From assembly GCF_030908245.1 (NCBI RefSeq), contig NZ_JAVFJJ010000002.1, positions 1-64,000 on the forward strand: 64,000 nucleotides of DNA, given 5' to 3'. The translations under genes were made by a program, and so were the position numbers. Position 1 is the first letter of the stretch. Every line of letters begins with the position of its first letter. Shown in pieces: positions 32,136 through 40,390 of this stretch. The notes beneath the pieces are model-generated. The model worked only from the letters and a program-made list of their open reading frames with translations. It made no database searches and was not told where the DNA came from. The stretch is from Sinomonas sp. ASV322. Lineage in GTDB: Bacteria > Actinomycetota > Actinomycetes > Actinomycetales > Micrococcaceae.

Positions 32136-32759
32136 TTGTCCACGCCGCCGCCCCCGAGCACATCGGAGTCCACGAGCGCGGTCGTGATCGGGACGGGGCT
32201 GTCCGGACTGGCTGTGGCAGTCGAGCTGAGCCGCCGCGGCGTCGACGTCGTCACGGTGGACGGACTCGAATCGGGGTCCCCGAGCACCGCGACGACCGCG
32301 TTGCGCGTCGCCGACCTCGCCTCCGCGGAATCGGCCGAGTACCTCGAGGTCATGCGGCATCTGCGCAAGCACGCCGCGAGCCAGGGCCTCGACGTGCGTG
32401 GAAGGGTGCGCGCACAGCATCTCGCCCTCGTCGAGCAGCCCGGATCGGCGGGGCCCCTTCGCTGGGCCGTTCGGACCGAACGCGGCGTCATCCTCACGGA
32501 CGCGGTCATCCTGACGCGCTGCGCGCACAACCAGCTCCGGCGCTTCCTTGCAGACCTCGGCTTCTCCCTCGGCGAGAAGCTCATGGAGGATCTCGCCGGG
32601 ATCGGGCTCTACCTCATCGGAGTCACCGAGCTCTCCTCGCCCTCCGCGCGCGAGTTGCTGCGGCAGGCAAAGTCCGTCGGCAAGGCCGTGGCGCGGGCGA
32701 CGATGCCCGAGCCCGGACCGTCCACCGGTCCTTTCACGGCCCCTCTTCAGCTCGCCTGA
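32136..32759 (+). CDS. Short Rossmann-fold (FAD-binding-like) protein of unknown function
   Basis: A 207-residue protein whose N-terminal third is a dinucleotide-binding fold: SAVVIGTGLSGLAVAVELSRRGVDVVTVDG, a GxGxxG motif with the acidic end of strand 2. The rest is too short for a flavin oxidase and lacks a recognisable substrate domain, so it may be a truncated or degenerate relative. TTG at 32136 is taken as start because AGGAG lies 7 nt upstream and the upstream in-frame sequence looks non-coding. It is divergent from the universal stress protein gene across 265 nt that hold no other gene. Confidence 0.5.
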   Translation: MSTPPPPSTSESTSAVVIGTGLSGLAVAVELSRRGVDVVTVDGLESGSPSTATTALRVADLASAESAEYLEVMRHLRKHAASQGLDVRGRVRAQHLALVEQPGSAGPLRWAVRTERGVILTDAVILTRCAHNQLRRFLADLGFSLGEKLMEDLAGIGLYLIGVTELSSPSARELLRQAKSVGKAVARATMPEPGPSTGPFTAPLQLA

Positions 32760-32761
32760 CT

Positions 32762-32811
32762 TTGCGCCGTCGCCTCTCGTTGGTTCGCACCCCGCGGAGC
32801 TGACGGCGCAA
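32762..32811. terminator. Inverted repeat between convergent genes
   Basis: TTGCGCCGTC (32762-32771) and its perfect complement (32802-32811) are separated by 30 nt. The right arm continues a CACCCCGCGGAGCTGAC stretch resembling the 32-nt repeat core with its CCCCTGAAC end replaced, which may make this a diverged single unit of that family. Confidence 0.5.
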
Positions 32812-32824
32812 CGCGGGCGGATCG

Positions 32825-33202
32825 CTACTGGCTGCCCCGGTCGCGGCGCGTGAGCACGGCCCACACGACAAGCAGCGCGACGCCGAGCACCCCGAAAACC
32901 ACGAACGCCCACGGAAACGGCTCGCCCGGCGCCTGTGGGGCGGCCGGCGGGGTCTCGACGGGGCCCGGGGAGGCGCTCCCGATGACGGGGCCAGGCTGCG
33001 GGGCCTGCGGGCTCGCCGTGGTGGGGCTTGCCGCTGTCTGGCTCGCCGCTGCGAACGACGACGGCGGTGCCCCCGGGAAGGCGACCGCGCCGCCCGCCGG
33101 GGCCAAGAGGGCGAGGGGTGCGGCAAGGCACGCGACGGCTAACGCGAGGGCCAGTCGTGCGCGGAACGCGGATCGGGCGAGACGGCCCAGAGATGGCGGC
33201 AC
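32825..33202 (-). CDS. Secreted Pro/Ala-rich protein with C-terminal membrane anchor
   Basis: A 125-residue protein with a hydrophobic signal segment (FRARLALALAVACLAAPLALLAPAGGAVA), a low-complexity Pro/Ser/Ala stalk of some 55 residues, a C-terminal helix WAFVVFGVLGVALLVVWAVL and a basic tail TRRDRGSQ. This layout suits a wall-spanning surface protein held in the membrane. GTG at 33202 is chosen for the GGAAGG 7 nt upstream; the open frame extends to 33244. No enzymatic domain is present. Confidence 0.55.
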   Translation of the reverse strand: MPPSLGRLARSAFRARLALALAVACLAAPLALLAPAGGAVAFPGAPPSSFAAASQTAASPTTASPQAPQPGPVIGSASPGPVETPPAAPQAPGEPFPWAFVVFGVLGVALLVVWAVLTRRDRGSQ

Positions 33203-33326
33203 AGGGCTTCCTTCCGTGGCAGTGCCGGGAGAGTCTTGGATCACATTAACCGAGGTTCCCGGCGACCCGAGACAAAGCCGGCACTACCATGGGCACGAAA
33301 ATCCTGTTCGAGCCCAAGGGGATCCC

Positions 33327-34778
33327 ATGGCGAGCACCACGGTATCGACGACCGCCGTCGACCGCTATTTCAAGATCTCGGAGCGGGGGTCGAGCGTTGC
33401 CCGCGAAATCCGCGGCGGCCTCGCGACGTTCTTCGCGATGAGCTACATCGTCGTGCTCAACCCGCTCATCCTCTCGGGCGCCGACTCGGCGGGCAACACG
33501 CTCGGCATCCCGCGCGTCGCGGCCGCGACGGCCCTCGTGGCGGGCGTTCTCACGATCATCATGGGTGTGTGGGCCAAGCACCCGTTCGCGCTCGCGACCG
33601 GGCTCGGCGTCAACGCGTTCGTCGCCGTGACCATCGCCACCCACCCCGGCGTGACGTGGCCGGACATGATGGGCCTCGTGCTCGTGGCTGGCGCGGTCAT
33701 GTTCCTGCTCGTCCTCACGGGCTTCCGCACCGCCGTCTTCAACGCGGTGCCGGAGGGTCTCAAGACGGCCATCGTGGTCGGGATCGGCATCTTCATCACA
33801 CTCATCGGCCTCGTCAATGCCGGCTTCGTCCGCCGCATCCCCGACGCCGCGGGCACGAGCGTGCCTCTGAGCCTCGGGATCGACGGCCGGCTCATCGGCT
33901 GGCCGTCGCTCGTCTTCGTCGTCGGACTCATTCTGACGATCGCGCTCATGGTCCGTCGCGTGCGCGGTGCGATCCTCATCGGCATCATCGGCGCGACGAT
34001 CCTCGCGAACGTGGTCGAGCTCGTCTTCCACATCGGCCCGTCCTTCGTGCCGGGCCAGAAGCCCAACCCGGCCGGCTGGTCGCTCGTGGTGCCGGGGCTC
34101 GGGAGCGTGCGGCCCGTCGATCTGAGCCTCCTCGGGCAGGCCAACCCCGTCGGGGCGTTCGCCCACCTCGGCGCGCTCGCGGCCGTGCTCATGGCGTTCG
34201 TGATCCTCCTGAGCATCTTCTTCGACGCCATGGGCACGATGGTCGGGTTGGCTCGGGAAGCCGGGAACATCGACGCCCAGGGCAACATCCCGAACGTGGA
34301 CCGCGTGCTCCTCGTGGACGCGTTCGGGGCGATCGCGGGCGGCGGCTCGTCCGTCTCGTCGAACCAGATCTTCGTCGAGTCCGGCGCGGGCATCGGCGAG
34401 GGAGCCCGCACGGGACTCGCGTCCATCGTCACGGGCATCATGCTCCTGCTCGCGATGTTCCTCACGCCCCTGATCAACCTCGTGCCGTTCGAGGCCGTCG
34501 CGCCCGCGCTCGTCGTCGTCGGATTCCTCATGTTCCAGCAGGTCGCGAAGATCGATTGGAAGGACGTCGGCATCGCGATCCCGGCGTTCCTCACGATCGG
34601 GCTCATGCCGTTCACGTACTCGATCGCGAACGGCCTCGGCGCCGGCTTCGTGAGCTACGTGATCGTGCGGCTGTTCCAAGGGCGGGCCAAGGAGGTCCAC
34701 CCGCTCATGTGGGCGGTCGCGGCCGCGTTCCTCCTGTTCTTCGCCCTCGGCCCGGTCGAGCAGGCGCTCGGGCTGTAG
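33327..34778 (+). CDS. NCS2-family purine (hypoxanthine/guanine/adenine-type) permease
   Basis: Membrane permease of the AzgA/GhxP branch of the nucleobase-cation symporters, 483 residues with 12-14 helices. Diagnostic segments are GLATFFAMSYIVVLNPLILS near the N-terminus, LATGLGVNAFVAVTI, VPEGLKTAIVVGIGIFITLIGL, FDAMGTMVGLAREAG and the substrate-site stretch GAIAGGGSSVSSNQIFVESGAGIGEGARTGLASIVTG. ATG at 33327 has AAGGGG 5 nt upstream. It stands alone between a small secreted protein gene and a palindromic repeat. Sequence alone does not separate adenine from guanine/hypoxanthine preference. Confidence 0.87.
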   Translation: MASTTVSTTAVDRYFKISERGSSVAREIRGGLATFFAMSYIVVLNPLILSGADSAGNTLGIPRVAAATALVAGVLTIIMGVWAKHPFALATGLGVNAFVAVTIATHPGVTWPDMMGLVLVAGAVMFLLVLTGFRTAVFNAVPEGLKTAIVVGIGIFITLIGLVNAGFVRRIPDAAGTSVPLSLGIDGRLIGWPSLVFVVGLILTIALMVRRVRGAILIGIIGATILANVVELVFHIGPSFVPGQKPNPAGWSLVVPGLGSVRPVDLSLLGQANPVGAFAHLGALAAVLMAFVILLSIFFDAMGTMVGLAREAGNIDAQGNIPNVDRVLLVDAFGAIAGGGSSVSSNQIFVESGAGIGEGARTGLASIVTGIMLLLAMFLTPLINLVPFEAVAPALVVVGFLMFQQVAKIDWKDVGIAIPAFLTIGLMPFTYSIANGLGAGFVSYVIVRLFQGRAKEVHPLMWAVAAAFLLFFALGPVEQALGL

Positions 34779-34786
34779 TCGAGGAC

Positions 34787-34855
34787 CAATTCGCCACAAC
34801 TCGGGGCCAATTTGGCACCCAAGGCGGCGTTTCCAGCGTGAATTGTGGCGCAACG
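34787..34855. repeat. Palindromic element, TTCGCCACAA family (copy 1)
   Basis: A 69-nt element with outer arms TTCGCCACAACTC and GAATTGTGGCGCAA and an inner GCCAATTTGGC. It matches the 69-nt element at 50991-51059 in length, arm sequence and inner CCAAA/TTTGG pairing. This copy fills the gap between convergent genes. Confidence 0.8.
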
Positions 34856-34861
34856 CACCCG

Positions 34862-36328
34862 CTAGGGCTTCGTCAGCGGGAGGTCAACCCGGATGACGTC
34901 CTGGGGTTCGGAGTTCTCGTCGGACCAGCACACCCACTGGCCGTCATACAGGTAGAGGATCCGGCGGGGGCTTTCGGCGAGCCCGATTGTCATGTCCCTG
35001 GCGTACACGACGGGGTTCCACCAGCCGGTCGGAACGTTGAGCCCCCAGCCGGCATAGCTGCGATCGCTCAGCCCGAGGAACCTGTCGCCCCCGCTCGTCT
35101 CCGTACGCAGGTACAGGTTCTTGCCGTCGAAATGCCACGCGACCTTCGAGGCGTTCGCCTCGTCCTTCTCCACGGTCACATAGTTGCCGGAGCTGCAGCC
35201 AAGCCATCCGAGGAAGTCGCCCGTGACGTTGTTGTAGACCTTGGCCGTCTCGTAGTCGTGCGTCTCCATGAGCAAGGCGAACGTGCTCCAGCCCCACCAA
35301 TCGGTGGTCCAGCTGTAATCCGCCCGGTCGGCCACGTTGTTCCGGCGCGCCACGACGTCGTTCTGCATCGTGAAGAGCGGCGACGAGTTGTCGCGGCTCG
35401 TCGGGTCCGCGACCAGCAGGTCGAACCGAGGGACGAAGTCCAACGCTCTCCCCGCGCTCTCGCCCGTCTTCTGGTACGCGGACCAGACTTCATCGGCCGA
35501 CTGCTGGACAGCCGCCACCACGACGTCGCGGTTCTGCGCGCTGACGAAGTCGAGGAGGCGCTTGTCGCCGTACGCCGTCCACGACGTTCCCATCTTGTTC
35601 GTCACCTTGAGGCCGTGACTCGAGTCCTCGTCGTGCATGCAGCGCGCGAGCAGGCTCCCGAGGGTTCCGCTGAACCCCGGCATGGGCGTGGTCACCTGAT
35701 CGTGAAGTTCCTTGCGCGGGGCACGCACATGGCCCGCGGAGAACAGGTCCGTCAAGAAGTGGTCGGCGAAGGCGTTCATCGCATAGGCCCCCTCGAGGTC
35801 TCCGCCCGCCGCTGTATCCATCGCCGCGGCGTGGCCCGCCTCGTAGGCCTTCACGGCAAACGGCGCAAAATGGTCCCAATTCTCGGCCGCGAGCTTGAGA
35901 TAACGCCCCATCGGCACGAGGTCGAATGCCTCGCTGCCACCCCCGGTTGCGCGGTTCCACCGCTTTGACAGCGAATCTCCGAGCTGGGCATACGCCATTG
36001 ATGGGTCCCGGCCGTCGTTCTGGGCCGCCGCGACGGCGTCGATCTCCTCCTGCATGATCGACAGAATCCCGGGGATCTGATCCCATCCTTGGACCAGGGT
36101 CTGAAACGCCGCTGCGAAGGCGGCCCGTGGATCCGCGGAGGTGCTGATCGGACTGCCGACGACGCCGTAAAAGTCACCGCCGAGGGCGATGCATTGCCCA
36201 TAAGTCAGCGTGCCGGTGCCGACGGGAAGCGGCGTGTCCGCGGCCGACTTGGCACCCCCCTCGAGTTTCAGGGTGATGTGATCGCCAATCCATGCGTGCT
36301 CTGCGCTTTCCACGAGAATCATCCCCAT
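34862..36328 (-). CDS. Phospholipase C/P1-nuclease-like protein
   Basis: A 488-residue protein whose central part (about 170-215) has GDLEGAYAMNAFADHFLTDLFSAGHVRAPRKELHD, with the spaced histidines and aspartates seen in zinc-dependent phospholipase C/P1 nuclease folds. An earlier WIGDHI and a later MHDEDSSHGL could supply further ligands. The C-terminal 150 residues are Trp/Tyr-rich and beta-like (ADYSWTTDWWGWSTF, RFLGLSDRSYAGWGLN, YLYDGQWVCWSDENSEP), resembling a carbohydrate- or lipid-binding module. No signal peptide is visible. Base composition and third-position GC look lower than in its neighbours, hinting at horizontal acquisition. Function is tentative. Confidence 0.5.
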   Translation of the reverse strand: MGMILVESAEHAWIGDHITLKLEGGAKSAADTPLPVGTGTLTYGQCIALGGDFYGVVGSPISTSADPRAAFAAAFQTLVQGWDQIPGILSIMQEEIDAVAAAQNDGRDPSMAYAQLGDSLSKRWNRATGGGSEAFDLVPMGRYLKLAAENWDHFAPFAVKAYEAGHAAAMDTAAGGDLEGAYAMNAFADHFLTDLFSAGHVRAPRKELHDQVTTPMPGFSGTLGSLLARCMHDEDSSHGLKVTNKMGTSWTAYGDKRLLDFVSAQNRDVVVAAVQQSADEVWSAYQKTGESAGRALDFVPRFDLLVADPTSRDNSSPLFTMQNDVVARRNNVADRADYSWTTDWWGWSTFALLMETHDYETAKVYNNVTGDFLGWLGCSSGNYVTVEKDEANASKVAWHFDGKNLYLRTETSGGDRFLGLSDRSYAGWGLNVPTGWWNPVVYARDMTIGLAESPRRILYLYDGQWVCWSDENSEPQDVIRVDLPLTKP

Positions 36329-36454
36329 CCATGAGACCGGGCCCTGCCGCCGGAAGATGGCTACATCCTTCGTCCGGTTTCACGCGATGTGCAATATCTG
36401 AAATGAAACTTTTCAGCGATTGAAAATCTCCCGTGGAAAGGCAGGCAGGCAAAT

Positions 36455-37240
36455 TCAGGGGGAGACCGGAGGCCTGACCCGCAGGCCGCGCAGGGCGGCA
36501 ATCCCGAAGACCACGGCGAGCGGCAGGGCGACGACGACGGCGCTCAGCCACGCGCCCGCGCCCTGCCAACCCTGGACAGCGGCATTGAGGGCCTGGAAGC
36601 CCGTCGCCGCAGCGCCGAGCAGGAAGGCCGCGGCGGCAAGTGCCGGGACGAGGCCGCCCGGGAGCAGGGCCTCCCGAGGGAGGAACCGCCACACGACGAG
36701 CAGCACGAGGCCGAGCACCCCGAGGGCGACGCGGTATTCGACGACCTCGCCCCAGTGATGCTCGGCGGCGGCCTGGGCGCAGTCGAGGCCCGGGTACGGC
36801 GTCTGGAGGACGGCGCAGCGGGCGGCCGTGTAAGCGACGCCCGGAAGGTCCCCGGACACGAACCCCGCGCCCCACCATCGGCCGAACAGCTCGGAGATCG
36901 CCCCGCTCAGGCCGACGGCGATCGCGCCGACCGCAGCGAGTCCGACGGCGGGGCGCACGAAGGCGCTGAGCGGGAGCCGCCCGAGGGCCGAGAGCGGGGG
37001 CCGGAGGGCCCTGGCGACCGTGGACACGGGACCGAAGCGTCGCACGGCCTCGCGTTCGGCCTCCTCGGGGCTGAGGCCCTGGGCCCGCAGGCGTCCCGCA
37101 CACTCGCGCAGATGGGCCTCCGTCTCGGCGAGCAGCCTCCGGAGAGAGGAGGGTTCGGCGTCGCGCGCGGTGGTGAGGAGCTCGTCGAGATACGCGTCGA
37201 TGGGGCCCTCCGGCTCCCGCTGCTCCGGCGCGCCGCTCAC
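36455..37240 (-). CDS. Permease-prefix-domain membrane protein paired with PadR
   Basis: A 261-residue protein. The first 80 residues form the helical permease prefix domain (IDAYLDELLTTA, LAETEAHLRECAGRLRAQGLSPEEAEREAVRRFGP), and four to five membrane helices follow (AVGLAAVGAIAVGLSGAI, VALGVLGLVLLVVWRFL, LVPALAAAAFLLGAAATGF, WLSAVVVALPLAVVFGIAAL). GTG at 37240 overlaps the PadR stop codon by 4 nt. Such pairs are common in actinobacteria, and the membrane protein is usually under control of its PadR partner. The transport or signalling role is unknown. Confidence 0.75.
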   Translation of the reverse strand: MSGAPEQREPEGPIDAYLDELLTTARDAEPSSLRRLLAETEAHLRECAGRLRAQGLSPEEAEREAVRRFGPVSTVARALRPPLSALGRLPLSAFVRPAVGLAAVGAIAVGLSGAISELFGRWWGAGFVSGDLPGVAYTAARCAVLQTPYPGLDCAQAAAEHHWGEVVEYRVALGVLGLVLLVVWRFLPREALLPGGLVPALAAAAFLLGAAATGFQALNAAVQGWQGAGAWLSAVVVALPLAVVFGIAALRGLRVRPPVSP

Positions 37241-37560
37241 GACGCCGCTCCGAGGACGCCGCGGACCGCCGCCGCGAAGCCGTTCCATTCCTCTGCCCGC
37301 CGCGCGAGCTCTGTCTCCCCCGCCCTCGTGAGGGTGTAGACGCGCCGACGGCCGGCGTCGTCGTCCGCCCACCGGCTTGCGACGCACCCTGTGGCCTCGA
37401 GCTTGTGGAGCGCGGGGTAGACCGAGCCCTCCTGGAGCTCGAGCCGCGCGCCGCTGCGTTCGTGGATGCGCGCGATGAGCGCGTAGCCGTGCGCCTCGCC
37501 CGCGCCCAGCGATGCGAGGAGCAGGAGATCCAGCTGTCCGTTGACTGCACTTCGTCCCAT
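37237..37560 (-). CDS. PadR-family transcriptional regulator
   Basis: A 107-residue winged-helix repressor. The family core is LDLLLLASLGAGEAHGYALIARIHERSG, then LELQEGSVYPALHKLEATGCVASRW and RRRVYTLTRAGETELARRAEEW. The ATG at 37560 lies inside a 23-bp palindrome and a -10-like TAGATT ends about 9 nt upstream, so the message may start at the ATG itself and be shut off by the protein binding its own start region. It is translationally coupled to the downstream permease-prefix protein gene. Confidence 0.88.
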   Translation of the reverse strand: MGRSAVNGQLDLLLLASLGAGEAHGYALIARIHERSGARLELQEGSVYPALHKLEATGCVASRWADDDAGRRRVYTLTRAGETELARRAEEWNGFAAAVRGVLGAAS

Positions 37561-37580
37561 ACCTAGACAATCTAGGTATG
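37558..37580. promoter_or_regulatory. PadR autoregulatory operator over the start codon
   Basis: CATACCTAGA and its perfect complement TCTAGGTATG are separated by CAA. The left arm contains the PadR start codon. The symmetric 10-bp arms and position make it the likely binding site of the PadR protein. Confidence 0.78.
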
Positions 37581-37653
37581 GATGGTGCTCTTGGCAAGAG
37601 CTTGAGGCGAGATCCGGCCATGCGTCCGGAGCGGGTAGCCCCTGCCTCGGGCC

Positions 37654-37686
37654 TTGAACAGAACTTGAGGTTTTCTTGTCGGTTGA
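37654..37686. promoter_or_regulatory. TTGA direct repeats at 11-bp spacing upstream of the TasA-like operon
   Basis: TTGA at 37654 and 37665 and TTGT at 37676 are spaced exactly 11 bp apart, followed by TTGA at 37683. OmpR-type regulators bind direct repeats with one-turn spacing. The same TTGA-N7-TTGA arrangement occurs at 40391-40405 in front of another secreted-protein gene, next to an OmpR-type regulator gene. Confidence 0.6.
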
Positions 37687-37795
37687 CGGGCGGTGGCCTT
37701 GAGGCCCGGGCTGGAGAGTTGTTCTTGCCAGCCGCTGGGGTCTGGCGCCAACGACTTAGTCCGGGCGGGCCCCGGCTCGAACAGAGGACACGAAA

Positions 37796-38416
37796 ATGGG
37801 TCTCAGCCTCAACTCCACCTCCGGGAAGCTCCTGGCCTCGGCCGCCCTCGTCGGCGCCGCCGCGAGCGTCGCCGGCCTGGGCACGTACGGCGCCTTCACC
37901 TCCACCACGAGCGCCTCGACGACGGTCTCCTCCGGCACGGTCGTCGTCGGCCTCGGCGCCACGGGCACAGCCAACAACCGCCTCACAGTCTCCGCTTCCG
38001 GGATCGTCCCCGGAGACACCATCCAGCGTGCTGTGACCCTGTCCAACACGGGCAGCCAAAACCTCGCCGGGGCGACCCTCACCACGACGGCCACCACCTC
38101 CTCCAAGCTCGACACCGACGCCACCAATGGCCTCCAAATGGTCATCGACTCGTGCTCAGTGCCCTGGACCGAGGCCGGCACGGCTCCCGCCTACACCTAC
38201 ACCTGCTCGGGAACTACCTCGTCGGTGCTGGCCACCCACGCAGTCATCGGCTCCAACCTGAACCTCTCCAACCTCGCGTCCGACACGGCCGGCCACGCCG
38301 ACAACCTCCGCGTCACGCTGACCCTCCCATCCACCGCCGACAACACCTTCCAGGGCATCACGAGCACCGTGAACTTCTCCTTCACGGGCACCCAGCGCAG
38401 CGGCACGAACCAGTAA
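37796..38416 (+). CDS. TasA/camelysin-like secreted protein with SipW-type signal
   Basis: A 206-residue secreted beta-rich protein. The N-terminus GKLLASAALVGAAASVAGLGTYGAFTSTTSASTTVSSG has the GTYxAFT motif of SipW-processed TasA/camelysin proteins. The mature part is Thr/Ser-rich with strand-forming repeats (VTLSNTGSQNLAGATLTT, LRVTLTLPSTADNTFQGITSTVNFSFTGTQ), as in biofilm-fibre subunits of the M73/TasA group. Two cysteines (SCSV and YTCSG) may form a disulphide. It is the first gene of a three-gene unit with its own signal peptidase and an HPt protein. Fibre formation is inferred from the family. Confidence 0.78.
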   Translation: MGLSLNSTSGKLLASAALVGAAASVAGLGTYGAFTSTTSASTTVSSGTVVVGLGATGTANNRLTVSASGIVPGDTIQRAVTLSNTGSQNLAGATLTTTATTSSKLDTDATNGLQMVIDSCSVPWTEAGTAPAYTYTCSGTTSSVLATHAVIGSNLNLSNLASDTAGHADNLRVTLTLPSTADNTFQGITSTVNFSFTGTQRSGTNQ

Positions 38417-38463
38417 CCGCAGGACCCCCCACCCGCCCCGTCCGCCATCAGGAAAGGCCGGCC

Positions 38464-39123
38464 ATGAGCACCACCCTCGATGCCGCGACCGCGCTCGCGG
38501 CCCCACCTGCCGTCGAGCGCGAAACGCGGGGCGGGGCGGGCCTGAAGAGGGCCGCCCGGTTCTTGGCCCGAACGGCGATCGGGCTCGTGCTGGCCGCGGC
38601 GGCGGCGGCCTTCCTGTTCCTCGCCGTCGGCCCCAGGTTCCTGGACTACCAGACGTCGACGATGCTCACCGGATCGATGGCGCCGCTCATCAACCCGGGG
38701 GACGTGGTGGTCAGCGTCAAGACCCCGACGTCGGCCCTCAAGGTCGGAGACATCATCACGTACCAGATCCCCGTACAGGACCAGCGCGTCGAGACCCACC
38801 GCATCGCAACTGTCACCCGCGAGGCGGCCGGGTCCACGATCATCACGACCAAGGGCGACGCGAACAACGGGCCGGACCCGTGGACGGCGGTCATTACGGA
38901 CAACACCGTCTACACCGCCGCCGCCGTCGTCCCGCACCTGGGCGACGCGATCCGGGTCGTGCGCTCCCCTGCCGTCGGCTCGGCCCTGACCTTCGGGGCG
39001 CCGTCCCTCTTGGTCGCTATGCTGCTGGTGTCCATCTGGCGCCGTCCGGCCGCCCGGGCGGCCCGAGAGGACCGGAACCCCGGAACGCGAGCGCACGAAG
39101 GCCATTCGGGGAGGGGGAAATGA
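38464..39123 (+). CDS. SipW-type signal peptidase I
   Basis: ER-type signal peptidase of 219 residues that should process the TasA-like protein. One N-terminal membrane helix (TAIGLVLAAAAAAFLFLAV) is followed by the catalytic serine in STMLTGSMAPLINPGDVVV and a histidine in place of lysine in VETHRIATV, then GDANNGPDP. The Ser-His pair and short size mark the SipW/archaeal class. A C-terminal membrane helix (SLLVAMLLVSIW) and basic tail follow. The start at 38464 lies 47 nt after the TasA-like gene and has AGGAAAGG upstream. Its stop overlaps the HPt gene start (ATGA). Confidence 0.88.
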   Translation: MSTTLDAATALAAPPAVERETRGGAGLKRAARFLARTAIGLVLAAAAAAFLFLAVGPRFLDYQTSTMLTGSMAPLINPGDVVVSVKTPTSALKVGDIITYQIPVQDQRVETHRIATVTREAAGSTIITTKGDANNGPDPWTAVITDNTVYTAAAVVPHLGDAIRVVRSPAVGSALTFGAPSLLVAMLLVSIWRRPAARAAREDRNPGTRAHEGHSGRGK

Positions 39124-39488
39124 CCGTGACGGCTGACGCGCTGCCCATCCTCGACCACGCTCGACTGAACGAACTCGCCGCAGAACTCGACTCCCGGTCC
39201 GATGCCCTCGACTTCGCTGCCACGTTCCTCCAGCTGCTCCCGCACCGGATCGGAGTGGTCGCCAAGTCCGTCGAGGCAGGGCAGGCGGAAGCCGCCCACG
39301 TAGCGCTCGTGAGCCTCGCAGCTTCGGCCGGCACGGTGGGTGCCCTGCAGCTTGAGCACGAGGCACGCCATGCGGATCAAGAGATCCGGGCAGGCCACCT
39401 TTCCGATGCGCGCGCCTTGATTCCCCTGCTAGGCCGCGACGCCGAGGCCGTTGCCCACGCGCTTCACAAGCTCTTGGGCCGCAGCTGA
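39120..39488 (+). CDS. HPt (histidine phosphotransfer) domain protein
   Basis: A 122-residue all-helical protein with the HPt signature AEAAHVALVSLAASAGTVGALQLEHEA, in which His in AAHVALVSL is the probable phosphorylated residue and SAGTVGA matches the small-residue turn after it. The usual lysine following the histidine is absent (VALVSL). No other domain is present. Its ATG overlaps the signal peptidase stop by 4 nt, an unusual coupling that suggests a phosphorelay linked to secretion of the TasA-like protein, perhaps with the response regulator and kinase encoded nearby. Confidence 0.72.
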   Translation: MTVTADALPILDHARLNELAAELDSRSDALDFAATFLQLLPHRIGVVAKSVEAGQAEAAHVALVSLAASAGTVGALQLEHEARHADQEIRAGHLSDARALIPLLGRDAEAVAHALHKLLGRS

Positions 39489-39521
39489 GGGCCGCGATCG
39501 GCCTCGGGGTCCCGGCGCAGC

Positions 39522-40325
39522 TCAGGGTGTGACGAATCCGTACCCGACGCCCCTCACGGTGCGGATGAATCGCGGATTCTTGCCGCGGTCCCCGAGTTTG
39601 CGGCGCAGATTTCCCACGTGGACCTCGACCAGATGCTCGTCGGTGGCCCATCCATCGCCCCAGACGGAACGGAGCAGCATCTCGCGGGTCCACACGCGCC
39701 GCGGCGATCCGATCATGAGGGCGAGAAGGTCGAACTCGGTTCGGGTCAGGGTCAGTTCCTGCCCGTCGAGGGTCACCAGACGGGCGTCGACGTCGACCAC
39801 GAGGGAGCCGTGGACGATCGGCCGGCCGTCCGGGACCCCGGCGCCGGCCGGGATCGTGGGGTTTGCGGGACTCGCGACGTCGGCCCGAGCTCCAGGAGCC
39901 GCGTCGGGGGCGGCAGGCGAACCAGGCATCGATTGCGGCATTCCGGGGCGAGGGCGCCGGAACATCGCCTCAATCCGGGCTTGAACAGTCCGGGGGCTGA
40001 ACGGCTTGCTGATGTAGTCGTCCGCACCGATCTGCAGGCCGGTCAGCTCATCGATCTCATCCGCCCGCCCGGTGATCATGACCACGTACGCGTTCGAAAA
40101 CTCCCTGAGGCGACGGCACACTTCGGTTCCATCCAGGTCGGGAAGGTTCAAATCGAGGGTCACGAGGTCGGGAACGTGCGCGCGCGCAAGGCGCAGGCCG
40201 TCGGCCCCCGTGCCGGCCTCAGCCACATCGAATCCGTGCCGCTGCAGTGTCCGCACGAGGAGCATGCGCATGTCAGCGTCGTCTTCGACGACGACGGCCC
40301 GGCGATCCGGCGAACTCTCGTCCAT
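39522..40325 (-). CDS. OmpR-family response regulator
   Basis: A 267-residue regulator. The receiver domain has VVVEDDADMRMLLVRTLQRHGF, the phosphorylated aspartate in LVTLDLNLPDLDGTEV near residue 58 and the lysine of DDYISKPFSPRT. An unusually long Pro/Ala linker (about 40 residues, PRPGMPQSMPGSPAAPDAAPG) joins it to the winged helix: LDGQELTLTRTEFDLLALMIGS, WTREMLLRSVWGDGW, and VEVHVGNLRRKLGDRGKNPRFIRTVRGVGYGF. ATG 40325 is preferred over TTG 40334. It converges on the HPt gene and is divergent from the secreted-protein gene at 40486, whose promoter shares TTGA repeats with the TasA-like operon. Confidence 0.86.
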   Translation of the reverse strand: MDESSPDRRAVVVEDDADMRMLLVRTLQRHGFDVAEAGTGADGLRLARAHVPDLVTLDLNLPDLDGTEVCRRLREFSNAYVVMITGRADEIDELTGLQIGADDYISKPFSPRTVQARIEAMFRRPRPGMPQSMPGSPAAPDAAPGARADVASPANPTIPAGAGVPDGRPIVHGSLVVDVDARLVTLDGQELTLTRTEFDLLALMIGSPRRVWTREMLLRSVWGDGWATDEHLVEVHVGNLRRKLGDRGKNPRFIRTVRGVGYGFVTP

Positions 40326-40390
40326 GGTCGGCAAGTCTTTCAGACAGCACTCCGTTTTTCACGTCTACCGCACGCCGCCGACCCAGGCAG

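Noticed and set aside
32136-32759. Full-length flavin-dependent amine oxidase
   Set aside because: Only the N-terminal dinucleotide fold is present, and 207 residues is less than half the family length.
33236-35968. A 910-codon plus-strand frame spanning the purine permease and beyond
   Set aside because: Arg/His/Pro-rich shadow of the permease (+1 frame) and of the phospholipase-like gene; the permease in the correct frame has full membrane topology.
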